The position numbers and the translations under genes are program-made. Positions 16,607-26,819 of a stretch of 54,663 nucleotides of DNA are shown one piece after another. A model generated the notes under the pieces. It made no database searches. It had not been told where the DNA came from and saw nothing but the letters and a program-made list of their open reading frames with translations. The stretch is from an uncultured Saprospiraceae bacterium (lineage in GTDB: Bacteria; Bacteroidota; Bacteroidia; Chitinophagales; Saprospiraceae), in assembly GCA_938003955.1 (NCBI GenBank), contig CALKXE010000160.1:1-54663 (forward strand), read 5' to 3'. Positions within the stretch are counted from its first letter, which is position 1. The number at the start of each line of letters is the position of its first letter.

Positions 16607-18022
16607 ATGGCATTAACACCAGCGGATTATTCATTAATCCCTACTCAGCGAAAAACGTTGAGCGACGCGAACTGGATTGACTTCACATCAGGTGCAGGCA
16701 ATGACTTTTCGCAACAATTCTTACCAGAAATCTATGAAGCAGAAGCTGAGAGATATGGTAATCGTACAGTATCTGGATTCCTTCGTATGGTTGGAGCAGA
16801 ACTTCCTATGACTTCTGATCAAGTTGTTTGGTCTGAGCAAAACCGTTTGCATGTAGCTTATAAAGACAGCGCAACGGCTAACCAAGAGGTTGATCTTACT
16901 GGAGCAGCTACTCTTGGTGGTTCTACTATCACACTTGGTACTGATTTGATTAACGTTGTTCGTGTTGGAGCAACAGTAGTTGTAGCTGACGCAGCAACAG
17001 GAATTATAACTGCTAAATGTTATGTAAACGCTGTATCCGGTCAAACAATTACTGTTCAACCTTATGGAGCTGCTAACATGGCTGCTGCTGGATTCTCTGA
17101 CGCACCAGTTAACCTATTCGTATACGGTTCTGAATTTGCTAAAGGAACTGACACAATGGCTGGATCTGTATATCCTTCATTTACTCAGTTTAACAATAAG
17201 CCAGTAATCATTAAAGATCACTATGAAGTATCAGGTTCTGATACAGCTCAGATTGGTTGGGTTGAAGTTACTGACGAAGGCGGAACATCAGGTTACCTAT
17301 GGTACTTGAAAGGTGAAGGTGAAACTCGTCTACGATTCCAAGATTATCTTGAGATGACAGTTGTAGAAGGTGAGTTGAACTCTAACGCTAACTTGACAAC
17401 TACGGGTATTGAAGGAACACAAGGTCTTTTCTCTGCTGTAGAAACAAGAGGTAACGTATTTAGTGACTTTGCAGGTTCTACTGGAATAGCTGATTTTGAC
17501 GCAATCCTTAAGCGATTGGACAAAGAAGGAGCTATTGAAGAGAATATGTTGTTCAACAATAGAGAGTTATCTCTTGAGTTTGATAACATGTTAGGCATTG
17601 TAAACGCTGCTTATTCAGGTGGTAGTTCTTACGGAGTATTTGAAAACAGCGAGGAAATGGCGTTGAACTTAGGTTTCGCAGGTTTCCGTAGAGGTTCTTA
17701 TGATTTCTACAAGTCTGATTGGAAATACTTAAATGACGCATCTACTCGTGGATCAATTGGTGATATTGAAGGTATCTTGATACCAGCAGGAACAACCACT
17801 GTATACGATCAAATGCTTGGAACTAATATCCGTAGACCATTCTTACATACTCGTTACCGAGCTTCTGAAGCCGATGACAGAAGAATTAAGACTTGGTTGG
17901 TAGGATCTGTTGGAGGTCGACCTACTAATGGTTTTGACAACATGGAAGTTAACTTCTTGTCAGAGCGTTGTTTGGTTACTCAAGCAGCTAATAACTTCGT
18001 ATTGTTTAAGGCAACTACTTAA
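16607..18022 (+). CDS. Major capsid protein
   Basis: 471 residues, following scaffold by 19 bp behind an A-rich leader (ACAAAAATT). The N-terminal region with TSDQVVWSEQNRLHVAYKD, a central beta-rich insertion, and a C-terminal part ending NFVLFKATT fit an HK97-fold capsid protein of the crAss-like/Cellulophaga podovirus type, as I recall it. Codon use is biased to more GC-rich, host-preferred codons (many CGT, GGT, AAC), consistent with very high expression. A strong terminator follows. Confidence 0.87.
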   Translation: MALTPADYSLIPTQRKTLSDANWIDFTSGAGNDFSQQFLPEIYEAEAERYGNRTVSGFLRMVGAELPMTSDQVVWSEQNRLHVAYKDSATANQEVDLTGAATLGGSTITLGTDLINVVRVGATVVVADAATGIITAKCYVNAVSGQTITVQPYGAANMAAAGFSDAPVNLFVYGSEFAKGTDTMAGSVYPSFTQFNNKPVIIKDHYEVSGSDTAQIGWVEVTDEGGTSGYLWYLKGEGETRLRFQDYLEMTVVEGELNSNANLTTTGIEGTQGLFSAVETRGNVFSDFAGSTGIADFDAILKRLDKEGAIEENMLFNNRELSLEFDNMLGIVNAAYSGGSSYGVFENSEEMALNLGFAGFRRGSYDFYKSDWKYLNDASTRGSIGDIEGILIPAGTTTVYDQMLGTNIRRPFLHTRYRASEADDRRIKTWLVGSVGGRPTNGFDNMEVNFLSERCLVTQAANNFVLFKATT

Positions 18023-18041
18023 TTATTATTTTTTAATAAAT

Positions 18042-18078
18042 AACTTGAGGTCGCAATTTTGTGGCCTCAAGTTGTTTT
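18042..18078 (+). terminator. Intrinsic terminator after the capsid gene
   Basis: AACTTGAGG at 18042-18050 pairs with CCTCAAGTT at 18065-18073; with G-U pairs the stem extends to about 14 bp around an ATTTT loop. GTTTT follows. It lies 20 bp after the capsid stop and would limit or stabilise the capsid transcript. Confidence 0.85.
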
Positions 18079-18110
18079 AACTATTTATTTATTTATTATT
18101 ATATTTTATC

Positions 18111-18986
18111 ATGGAGAAAAAAAGAACAAGCGCGACAACAAAGCCAGCGCCTACTAAAGTAGTAGAAAAAGAAACGGTTGTAGAACAACCAGAACCTTTT
18201 AATGAATTACCAGTTGAAGATACTGTAGTTCATAGTAAAGACCCAGAGGCTGGATGGGAGATCAAAGATCGTTCATATTACTTGATTGGCAATAAAAGCC
18301 CTATTAGTTATACGTTACCTAGTAGACACACTGCTAGGAAATCTTTATTGTACTATAATGAGGATACGAACGAACAAAAAGAAATTAGGTATGCTAGTAA
18401 TCAAAAATCACCTTTTGCTGAAGACCAAGTAGGTCAAGTGACATTAGAGCACATAGTTTTTGAAGGTGGTGGAATGAGTGTACCAAAGTCTAAACAAGCA
18501 TTACAGAAACTGATGTCTTTATATCATCCACTTTTAAACAAGATATATAGAGAACATGATCCAGTTGAAAATGCTGAAGATGATATGGATATTCTTGATA
18601 TGGAATTTGAAGCAATGTCAGCAGCTAGAGAAATGGATGTTGATTATGCAGAAGCTATAATGAGAGTAGAGATTGGATCTAAGGTTAATAAGATGAGCTC
18701 TAAGGAAATTAAGAGAGACTTATTACTGTTAGCACGAAGAGATCCAAGATTGTTTTTAGCGTTAGCTAATGACGATAATGTTCAACTTAGAAATGTAGCA
18801 ATTAGAGCTACTGAAGTCGGTATAATTAAGCTATCACAAGACCAACGTGCATTTACATGGGCTAGTAATGGTAGAAAATTAATTACCGTTCCTTTTGATG
18901 AACATCCTTATTCTGCAATGGCAGCATATTTTAAGACAGATGAAGGTATGGAAGTATTCTCCTCTATTGAGAAGAAACTTACATAA
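18111..18986 (+). CDS. Conserved structural protein downstream of the capsid gene
   Basis: 291 residues. A disordered, acidic N-terminus (first ~45, many Pro/Glu/Val) is followed by a mixed domain with SYTLPSRHTARKSLLYYNED, FEGGGMSVPKSKQALQKLMSLYHP and a helical C-terminal region (VNKMSSKEIKRDLLLLARR). Part of this resembles a phage structural family I have seen directly after capsid genes in Bacteroidota podoviruses, without known function. It is bracketed by two hairpins, so it may be expressed as its own transcript. Confidence 0.65.
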   Translation: MEKKRTSATTKPAPTKVVEKETVVEQPEPFNELPVEDTVVHSKDPEAGWEIKDRSYYLIGNKSPISYTLPSRHTARKSLLYYNEDTNEQKEIRYASNQKSPFAEDQVGQVTLEHIVFEGGGMSVPKSKQALQKLMSLYHPLLNKIYREHDPVENAEDDMDILDMEFEAMSAAREMDVDYAEAIMRVEIGSKVNKMSSKEIKRDLLLLARRDPRLFLALANDDNVQLRNVAIRATEVGIIKLSQDQRAFTWASNGRKLITVPFDEHPYSAMAAYFKTDEGMEVFSSIEKKLT

Positions 18987-19001
18987 TATGTGATTATACT
19001 T

Positions 19002-19038
19002 TATAGGGTAGGTTACCGATTTGGTGACCTACCTCTAT
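19002..19038 (+). terminator. Strong hairpin between head and tail genes
   Basis: GGTAGGTTACC pairs with GGTGACCTACC around GATTT, extended by outer TATAG/CTATA pairs. There is no long T-run (CTCTATAATT follows), so it may be a weak terminator, an RNA-processing site or a transcript-stability element. It sits in the 70-bp gap before the first ring protein gene. Confidence 0.6.
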
Positions 19039-19056
19039 AATTAACAAAATACTAAA

Positions 19057-20073
19057 ATGGCAGTAAGCGTTGATAAGGTTTATAAAACTGTATTACTAAT
19101 AATGAATAAAGAGCAGAGAGGCTCAGCTACGCCAGATGAAATGGCAAAAGTTGGTACTCTTGTTCAGCGTGAAATATTCGAAGGTTATGTAGAAGATCTT
19201 AACCAATTAGTACGTGTTCCACAAACAGATACTGACTATGCTGACCGTGTAGCTAACATAGATGAAAAGCTAGCCGAATTTAAAAGATTTGATAGCGCTA
19301 CATACGATAACGCTACAACACCACTAACACCTTACTTCACTTTACCAGCAAATCTTTATAGGCTAGGCGTAGCACATTATACTGGTAATAACAGTATGAT
19401 AAAAGAATTACAAAGACTACAGCGTGGTGAATTTTACAATATACAAAGATCTAAACTAACAGCTTCTACAAAGCAATTTCCAACGTGTTTATACGAAAAC
19501 GATAAACTATACGTATCACCTAGCAGTATACAATCATCAGTAGGAGTTGATTACCTTAAAAAACCAGATGATGTTCGTTGGGGATATAGTAAAGGTTCAC
19601 TTGGTCAATTCATCAACGATCCAACAGTTTACGGTGCTGACCTAATAAACACAGGAGAAGGTACATTAACATCTAGTTTAACAACTTTAACAGATGGTAT
19701 ACCAGGCACATACACAGCGCCAGTTATTACCACAAGTGGTTCTGGTACTGGATTAGTTTTATCAGTTGATGTAACATCTACAACAAACGCCTCCGTTACA
19801 GTCACAACAGCTGGAACTGGTTACGCGGTAGGTGATACAGTAAACTTTGCTGGTGGAGTAATATCAACAAGTCCAGCCGTTATAACGCTACAGTCTAGCG
19901 ATTTTAATGCAAACAGCACATACGGTACAACTAACTTTGAATTACATACTTCAGAGCAAACGGATATTATACTAAGAGTATTAATGTACTTTGGAATAAT
20001 CATACGTGATCCTCAGATAATTCAAGGCGCAACGCAGCAAATACAACAAGACGAAATAAACGAAAAAAGATAA
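19057..20073 (+). CDS. Head-tail ring/adaptor protein with inserted beta module
   Basis: 338 residues. The helical N-terminal core (VDKVYKTVLLIMNKEQRG, LVQREIFEGYVEDLNQLVR) and C-terminal helix (TDIILRVLMYFGIIIRDP) fit head-completion/ring proteins that dock under the portal. Between about 212 and 270 there is an inserted beta-rich module (TYTAPVITTSGSGTGLVLSV, AGTGYAVGDTVNFAGG). The same type of module occurs in the two nozzle genes downstream. The next gene starts 3 bp later. Confidence 0.65.
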   Translation: MAVSVDKVYKTVLLIMNKEQRGSATPDEMAKVGTLVQREIFEGYVEDLNQLVRVPQTDTDYADRVANIDEKLAEFKRFDSATYDNATTPLTPYFTLPANLYRLGVAHYTGNNSMIKELQRLQRGEFYNIQRSKLTASTKQFPTCLYENDKLYVSPSSIQSSVGVDYLKKPDDVRWGYSKGSLGQFINDPTVYGADLINTGEGTLTSSLTTLTDGIPGTYTAPVITTSGSGTGLVLSVDVTSTTNASVTVTTAGTGYAVGDTVNFAGGVISTSPAVITLQSSDFNANSTYGTTNFELHTSEQTDIILRVLMYFGIIIRDPQIIQGATQQIQQDEINEKR

Positions 20074-20076
20074 TAG

Positions 20077-21261
20077 ATGCAAATTCCAGGAACAGGTTTA
20101 ATAAGCGAGACTAACGAGGAATACTACGTTGGTCAAAAAGTATTTTCACTAACCGCTAGCCCTGTAAGTGAGTTTACAACTACGTTTAATACTGACCTAA
20201 CAGACACTGTACCAGGTGAATACCCAAATAATTACTATCTACAAACTAGTAGCGACTTAGGTGTTACATGGGTAACCGTTAGCTCTGAGGTTAAAACAGG
20301 GTCAACAAAAATAATCGTTAGTGGCACTAACGCTGTTCCTGTTCCACTTGATAATACCGGCACAATAGATTTTGTTAGAGTTGTTTTATTTGAAACAGCA
20401 GCACAGAATAATTATGGTGGTTATGAGTACATAAAATTAGATGACATTGTAACTAACTTCTTAATTGCTTACGTTGGCGCTGGTAAACTTGTACCAAACG
20501 TTAAGAGAACAGATGTATTGTTCTTTGCCAAAAGAGGTTTACAGGAATTTAGTTATGATACTATAAATAGCATAAAATCTTTAGAATACATTGTATCACC
20601 AAGTTTAAGTGTTCCATTACCACAGGACTTTGTTAGTCACGTTCAAACATCTTATACTGATTCAGCTGGTATCAAGCATATTATATACCAAGCAAATCAA
20701 CTAACTGTAAATCCTTCATCAACTCCACAACAAGATCTCTCAGGTCAGTTTGTACAAGATGATTATGGAAAAAATATAGAAGATTCTTCTAGAACTGAAA
20801 CAAATTGGAAAGAAAATAATCCAAGTAGCGTAACGGGTATATTTAACGATATAAGTCCAGACTATAACTACTGGGGTTATAATCAAATTAATAGAGGAGA
20901 GAGATACGGTGGTAGCCCTGAGTTCATGCAACAAAATGGTTGGTTTACAATCAATAAAAGAACTAATTGCTTCAACTTCTCAAATGATTTAGCTCAAGCT
21001 AACATCGTTACAGAATACGTTACTGATGGATTAGCTTACGACGAAGACACACGCGTGCCTAAGATGGCCGAAGAAGCCATGTATGCGCATATATTATATA
21101 TGATAATTTCGACGCGATCTGGACAGCCTGAGTATGTTGTACAAAGATTGAAAAAAGATAGATCAGCTAAACTACGTAATGCTAAAATAAGATTATCGCC
21201 AATAGGTATAGCAGAACTTACTAGAATAATGAGAGGGAAATCTAAATGGATTAAACACTAA
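20077..21261 (+). CDS. Tail stabilisation / ring protein
   Basis: 394 residues. An N-terminal beta domain of about 125 residues precedes a helical core with YIKLDDIVTNFLIAYVGAGK and FFAKRGLQEFSYDTINSIKS, a pattern I recall from crAss-like tail stabilisation proteins analogous to P22 gp4 or T7 gp11. The C-terminus is basic and helical (LTRIMRGKSKWIKH). It would join the portal-ring assembly to the nozzle. Tightly packed with neighbours (3-bp gaps). Confidence 0.68.
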   Translation: MQIPGTGLISETNEEYYVGQKVFSLTASPVSEFTTTFNTDLTDTVPGEYPNNYYLQTSSDLGVTWVTVSSEVKTGSTKIIVSGTNAVPVPLDNTGTIDFVRVVLFETAAQNNYGGYEYIKLDDIVTNFLIAYVGAGKLVPNVKRTDVLFFAKRGLQEFSYDTINSIKSLEYIVSPSLSVPLPQDFVSHVQTSYTDSAGIKHIIYQANQLTVNPSSTPQQDLSGQFVQDDYGKNIEDSSRTETNWKENNPSSVTGIFNDISPDYNYWGYNQINRGERYGGSPEFMQQNGWFTINKRTNCFNFSNDLAQANIVTEYVTDGLAYDEDTRVPKMAEEAMYAHILYMIISTRSGQPEYVVQRLKKDRSAKLRNAKIRLSPIGIAELTRIMRGKSKWIKH

Positions 21262-21264
21262 AAC

Positions 21265-24200
21265 ATGCCAGAAGTTAGAAATGTCTTCCTTAAAGGGAAG
21301 ATGAATAAAGACGTAAACCCTAGGTTACTACAGACTAATGAGTATATAGATGCTAGAAATATATCTATTAACGATTCAATTGGTGGTAATTCAGGTTTAG
21401 CTGAGAATGTTAATGGTAATACACTGCTAACTAATTTTGGTCTATCTGATGATAGTTTAGAAATAACAGGTATGTGTATTGATTCTGCTAATGATAGAAT
21501 AATAGCGTGCTTAACTAATTGGAACGATACATCCTCGGATGGTATATCTAACTTTGCTTCAACTAGCTCGTCGCACTATATATGCATGTATGATAATAAC
21601 GAAGATGCTAGTTATATATTAGTTACTGGTAGTTTTTTAAACTTCAGTAAAACCAAGCAGGTTATTAATATGCATGTTTTAGAAGATTTGCTTTTTATAT
21701 CTGATGATAGAAACCAACCTAGGAAAATAAATATTGAAACAGCTAAAGCTGATCCAAGTTATTATTTCAAAGAAGAACATATATCTGTAGCTAAGTATTA
21801 TCCATTTAAACCAGCTAAGGTTGCTAAGCTTACTGGAGATGGTGATTTATTGATAAACTCAGAACTACTAATAACAACTAACCAGAATAATTTAACAACA
21901 GGTACTTATACTAGCATATCACCATCTGCTACAAGTGGCTCAGGTGTTTCCGCTTCTTTTACAGTTGAAGTTATTGCTAATGCTGTTACTGAGGTTAAGG
22001 TAACCGGCGTTGGTTCTAATTATAGTATAGGTGATACAATAACTATTGCTGGAACAGATCTAGGTGGTTCTATAAATGATGTAGTTGTAACTATATTAAT
22101 GGAGAACATGAAACACGAACCTACAATGAAGGATTGTGTTTCTGAAACATTACCAGCATCTGTAACGGCTACCGCTGCTGCTAATTTAACTTTAACGCCT
22201 GGTGGTGGTGGTACTGTTTTTATCACTACTGGTATAAATTCTAATTGGAAAGGAGCTCAAATAACAGCTAATAATATAGATGTATCTAATAATGTTATAG
22301 TTCAGCCTGCATACGCTGGTTCAGCTAATTTAGCTCTTAAGAACAATGGATCATCAAGTGTTAGTATAAGTATTGGTGACACTATAGTAGTAGGAGCTAA
22401 TCCAGATTACAACGCCAGCTACGATGGTGATTCTGATTTTCTTTCTGATAAGTTTATTAGATTAAGCTATAGGTTTAAGTATGACGATGGAGAGTACTCT
22501 GTGATAGCACCATTTACTCAACATGTATTTATACCCAAACAAGATGGTTACTTTATAGATGAGACATTTCCAACAGATGTAACTACCGATGGAAGTGATG
22601 AGAATAAAGCTATAAAAAGTACTATAATAGCTTTCTTTGAAAACAAGGTTAATTGTACTCAGTTAGTAATAGATCTACCTGAAGATGTATTAACTCCAGC
22701 TAATTTATATAGTGAGTTAAAAGTAACAGACATTGACATTTTATATAAAGAATCAGACGGTATATCTATAAAAGTATTAGACACAATAACAAAAGATGAA
22801 CTAGCCGGGCAAACAAATGAGTATCAATACTTATATCAATATAACGGAAGCTCACCTGTAAGAGTATTACCTGATAAAGAAGTATCAAGAGCGTCTGATA
22901 AAGCACCACTAAGAGCAAAGGCACAAGAGATATCTGGCAATAGAGTAATGTATGGAAACTACATTGCTAGAAGTTCAAGACCTAGTAGATTAAACTACGA
23001 TGTATTATCTGGTAATAAAGAAGACTTTGGTGTATCAAATTCTATAAACGAATTACAATACCCTAATCATTCCTTAAAGCAAAACCGTTCTTACAAAGTT
23101 GGCGTTGTTTTATGTGATAAGTTTGGTAGACAGTCAGATGTGATAACTTCTGATAATTCTATTGTATATAACCCATATAGAACATCTACAACTGATTTCA
23201 TAACATCTACAGATACTTGGTTTGGTGACTCTATTAAAATAGTTTGGAATAATATTATACCTAGTGAGATAAGCGAAAGTGGGTATGTTGGATTATATTC
23301 AGCAACTAATCCACTTGGTTGGTATAGTTATAAAGTAGTTGTACAACAAAAGGAGCAGGATTACTATAACATATTCTTACCTACAATATTAAATAATTTT
23401 CCAGCAACAACACCAACAACTAGCGATGAAGTTGCTCATGTTACATTATTTAGTGATAATATAAACAAAGCACCTAGAGATTTGAGAGAAGTTGGTGCTC
23501 AAGATATAACATACTCTAGCTCAGTAGATCTTTATGGTAGAGTACATAATACAAGCTACTCAACTACACGTAGTAGTAATATTCAATATTTTCCAGATTC
23601 GATACCAGACAAGTTAGTTAAAATAGGCGTTAGGGATGACATAGGATTAGGTACAACAGAAGGCGGTGATCCATATGATGTTTCGCCGTTTTACAGCATA
23701 CCAACTGGGCCAAGCGGAGCTACTGGTTATGGCGCTGAAATAAAAGGTGCTAATCCATTTATAGGTCAAGTATCTACAAGAAAAAGTATAGGTGCAACTG
23801 GTGGCTCTGGAACTAATGTTACATATAATACAACTAGACTCAATGTTTATGAAACAGCACCTTTCTACTCTGAAATAGATATTTTTTACGAAACAAGTAC
23901 ATCTGGATTAATATCTGATTTAAATACATATATACTAAATAGTGCTAGTGAATTTCAACCTGCAAGTATATCTGATTGGAGTTTCGAACTAAAAGAAGAC
24001 GCCATACCATCTAGTGATGTTACACCTGCTTGGTTTGATGTTGTTAATACAGAAGGAGTTAGTTTAGCAAGTGCTTCTTTAGTTGGTCAACTATTATCAG
24101 TTAAAAATGGTGTAAACGCTGATGTGACAAATAAATTCGTACTAGAGCAAGACTCTGGAACGTTTAAGTTCAAAGTAAAAATAGCTAGTAATTCTTACTT

Positions 24201-24801
24201 TACATATACATCAAGTAGTAATTATTCAGATGACTATAAGTTTACTTTTAGCTTTACAAATACAAATAGTGGAGTTAATTATACAAGTAGCTTCATAATA
24301 GATTATCCAAACCTTTTAGATAACGTCGAACCTACGTTTACCGGTTCATCACCTTTTAATGCTGGTAACAAAAATGAAGTTCCAACACCAGTTGGTCAAT
24401 GGAACAATATTATATATTTAGATGGTCAAAACGGTAGCGCAATACCAACTATAGCTTATAAGAAAACTGGTTTAATATGGGAAATAACGTCTGTGCAATT
24501 CTACTGGCCATTAATTAGCGGTTATACTAATTATCAAAGTGGTACACCTATAAGCGAATACTTAAGAATAGCAAATACAGCAAGTCAAACTTATACTAAC
24601 ATAGCTGAAACACTACAATATGATGATAGCTTTGTATGTGTAAATACTGACGCTACAAACTCAGCTGATTTGTATAATGATTATTTTGCTAGAAGAGATA
24701 CAGATTTTAGAGTAACCTTAAGATTAAAAGATGCCAGCGGCGGTTCTGGTTCGTTAAACACTACAGCTAGAGTAGATTTTACATTAAAAAGAACAGATTA
24801 A
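21265..24801 (+). CDS. Tail nozzle / tubular protein B-like
   Basis: 1178 residues, almost all beta. It opens MPEVRNVFLKGKMNKDVNPR, then EYIDARNISINDS, a start I associate with tubular tail proteins of P22 gp10/T7 gp12 type with a beta-propeller core. Residues ~213-278 hold the GSG-plus-NYSIGDTITIAG beta module also seen in both neighbours. The middle (RSYKVGVVLCDKFGRQSDV) is typical of these nozzle proteins. The C-terminal 350 residues look like added Ig-type domains (TFKFKVKIASNSYFTY). Virion tail component. Confidence 0.7.
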   Translation: MPEVRNVFLKGKMNKDVNPRLLQTNEYIDARNISINDSIGGNSGLAENVNGNTLLTNFGLSDDSLEITGMCIDSANDRIIACLTNWNDTSSDGISNFASTSSSHYICMYDNNEDASYILVTGSFLNFSKTKQVINMHVLEDLLFISDDRNQPRKINIETAKADPSYYFKEEHISVAKYYPFKPAKVAKLTGDGDLLINSELLITTNQNNLTTGTYTSISPSATSGSGVSASFTVEVIANAVTEVKVTGVGSNYSIGDTITIAGTDLGGSINDVVVTILMENMKHEPTMKDCVSETLPASVTATAAANLTLTPGGGGTVFITTGINSNWKGAQITANNIDVSNNVIVQPAYAGSANLALKNNGSSSVSISIGDTIVVGANPDYNASYDGDSDFLSDKFIRLSYRFKYDDGEYSVIAPFTQHVFIPKQDGYFIDETFPTDVTTDGSDENKAIKSTIIAFFENKVNCTQLVIDLPEDVLTPANLYSELKVTDIDILYKESDGISIKVLDTITKDELAGQTNEYQYLYQYNGSSPVRVLPDKEVSRASDKAPLRAKAQEISGNRVMYGNYIARSSRPSRLNYDVLSGNKEDFGVSNSINELQYPNHSLKQNRSYKVGVVLCDKFGRQSDVITSDNSIVYNPYRTSTTDFITSTDTWFGDSIKIVWNNIIPSEISESGYVGLYSATNPLGWYSYKVVVQQKEQDYYNIFLPTILNNFPATTPTTSDEVAHVTLFSDNINKAPRDLREVGAQDITYSSSVDLYGRVHNTSYSTTRSSNIQYFPDSIPDKLVKIGVRDDIGLGTTEGGDPYDVSPFYSIPTGPSGATGYGAEIKGANPFIGQVSTRKSIGATGGSGTNVTYNTTRLNVYETAPFYSEIDIFYETSTSGLISDLNTYILNSASEFQPASISDWSFELKEDAIPSSDVTPAWFDVVNTEGVSLASASLVGQLLSVKNGVNADVTNKFVLEQDSGTFKFKVKIASNSYFTYTSSSNYSDDYKFTFSFTNTNSGVNYTSSFIIDYPNLLDNVEPTFTGSSPFNAGNKNEVPTPVGQWNNIIYLDGQNGSAIPTIAYKKTGLIWEITSVQFYWPLISGYTNYQSGTPISEYLRIANTASQTYTNIAETLQYDDSFVCVNTDATNSADLYNDYFARRDTDFRVTLRLKDASGGSGSLNTTARVDFTLKRTD

Positions 24802-24802
24802 T

Positions 24803-26806
24803 ATGGCTATAACTAGAGAAGTAACTTACTTTAATTCTTTTGCCGTAAAGAGGGTTGTTGAAGACAATGGCCTTGGTTTTCAAGGAAAAGCTGTATGGCC
24901 TGCTTTTTCTTGGAATCCATATGGTTATCCAGCATTCCCATTAACAGCTGACCCTACGTTCGTTGATTATGGTTGGTATGTTGAAGAATCTAGAATAAGA
25001 GGAGGATATAACAATGTGCAAGTTGATCTAGGAGTTAGAGCATATATAACAGAGACTGATGATACAGAAAAGCAAGTTGGAAGTGGTATAATATATTCTG
25101 GTATATATAACTCTCTTACTGGATTTAACGAAACAAATGTGTTTTCCACTGGAGACATGATTGAAAAACAATTAGATCCAAGGTATGGAGATATACAAAA
25201 AATGTTTACATACGATACTAACCTGATTGTGTGGCAAAACGACAAGGTACATAGAGCGTTGATAGATAAAGACGCATTGTATACTGCTGCTGGTAATGCT
25301 TCTTTAACATCGTCAAATAATGTTATAGGTCAAATCACTCCTTATTCTGGTGAATGGGGTATTAGTGAAGACCCATTGTCATTTGCGTTTAAAGGATTTA
25401 GAATATATTTTACAGATAGATCAAGAGGAGTTGTTTTAAGATTATCTAGAGATGGTATCACAGAAATAAGTAATTATGGTATGCATGATTTCTTTAGAGA
25501 TGAGTTATCAAAGATTAATGATAATGATACTATATCTTCTATTACTTTGTTAATGAAAACTGGCAACGCTAATGCTACAAACATAGGTGTGTTTCCAACT
25601 GACTCTATAGTATTTCAAGATGGTGTAGATTTTACTGTTGACGATATAGAACTTGGTATGAGTTCATTGTCTGTTATATATGGAAACCAAGGCGTTGTTA
25701 TACATAGTATTCAAAATGTAGGATCTTTAACTGGTGATTTAACTGCACAGATAACTAGTAATACAACTGGTTTAGCTAATGGCACATATATTGGTGTTGT
25801 TCCAGATTCTAATAGAAGTGTTTATGGTCAAAAAGCATTATCTGGTGGAGTTGATCCAGAAGTTACAGTAACAGTTGCCGGTGGCATTGTCACTGCTATT
25901 GTAGTTACAAGTGGTAGTATATTGTACTCCGCAGGAGATGTATTAACTCTTAATGGTGGCGATATTGGTGGTACGGGTGCTAACGATGTAGAGATAACAC
26001 TTGTTGAAGCTAATTTAACAAGCATATCAACAACACAAAAAAGAATAGTATTTAATAAAATACTTTACAACCTAAGCGGTGGATTAGCAGTTCCACCTTT
26101 ATTAACTGTTACTTTTTATAAAAATATAAAGGATAAGATAGTTGGTGGTTTTGATGACTATGTTGATAAATATGTGTTATCGATACAAGACTCTAGTGAA
26201 GGCACTTACAATACGCTAACATTTAATGATGACAATAATGCTTGGACTAGTTTCTGGGATTACGAGCCATCATTTATGTCTACGATTAATAACGTTTATT
26301 TTACTTGTTATACAAATAAAATATGGAGACATTATGCTATTGATAAAGGAAAAAACTATAGTGAGTTTTACGGTATACTTTATCCTTCTTCAATACAGTT
26401 TGCTTTTAACCCAACGATTCAATATGCTAAAGTTTTTAATACTATAGGATATGAAGGTAGTAACGGTTGGAATGTACAGAATATTTTAAGTGATCCTAAC
26501 GGTGTTCAAGACACGGGTTTATCATATAATGATACTTCTATTTTTATTAATAGCTATGAAGAGGGACAATACATTGAAAACGGCATAACTTATAGAGCTG
26601 GTTTCAATAGAAAAGAAAATAAATATATGTGTGATATTATCAATGATAGTATCACTAGACCTGGAGAGGTTGTTTTTGGAGAACAAATGTCAGGTATTAA
26701 AGGTTACTATGTTACTGTTACTATGCAGACTGATAATACTACGGATATTGGTGGTCTTAAAAGTATATTCGCTGTATCAGGTAATCATGTACTTTCGTTA
26801 AATTAA
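24803..26806 (+). CDS. Second tail nozzle/hub protein
   Basis: 667 residues, beta-rich, beginning 1 bp after the previous stop. EEWGISEDP-like wording (GEWGISEDPLSFAFKGFRIY), FTDRSRGVVLRLSRDGITEI and NYGMHDFFRDEL match what I recall of Bacteroidota podovirus tail-hub propeller proteins. Residues ~325-403 hold another copy of the shared beta insertion (TVTVAGGIVTAIVVTSGS, then LYSAGDVLTLNGGDIGG). Expected at the distal tail. Confidence 0.7.
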   Translation: MAITREVTYFNSFAVKRVVEDNGLGFQGKAVWPAFSWNPYGYPAFPLTADPTFVDYGWYVEESRIRGGYNNVQVDLGVRAYITETDDTEKQVGSGIIYSGIYNSLTGFNETNVFSTGDMIEKQLDPRYGDIQKMFTYDTNLIVWQNDKVHRALIDKDALYTAAGNASLTSSNNVIGQITPYSGEWGISEDPLSFAFKGFRIYFTDRSRGVVLRLSRDGITEISNYGMHDFFRDELSKINDNDTISSITLLMKTGNANATNIGVFPTDSIVFQDGVDFTVDDIELGMSSLSVIYGNQGVVIHSIQNVGSLTGDLTAQITSNTTGLANGTYIGVVPDSNRSVYGQKALSGGVDPEVTVTVAGGIVTAIVVTSGSILYSAGDVLTLNGGDIGGTGANDVEITLVEANLTSISTTQKRIVFNKILYNLSGGLAVPPLLTVTFYKNIKDKIVGGFDDYVDKYVLSIQDSSEGTYNTLTFNDDNNAWTSFWDYEPSFMSTINNVYFTCYTNKIWRHYAIDKGKNYSEFYGILYPSSIQFAFNPTIQYAKVFNTIGYEGSNGWNVQNILSDPNGVQDTGLSYNDTSIFINSYEEGQYIENGITYRAGFNRKENKYMCDIINDSITRPGEVVFGEQMSGIKGYYVTVTMQTDNTTDIGGLKSIFAVSGNHVLSLN

Positions 26807-26819
26807 AATATAGGTAAAT

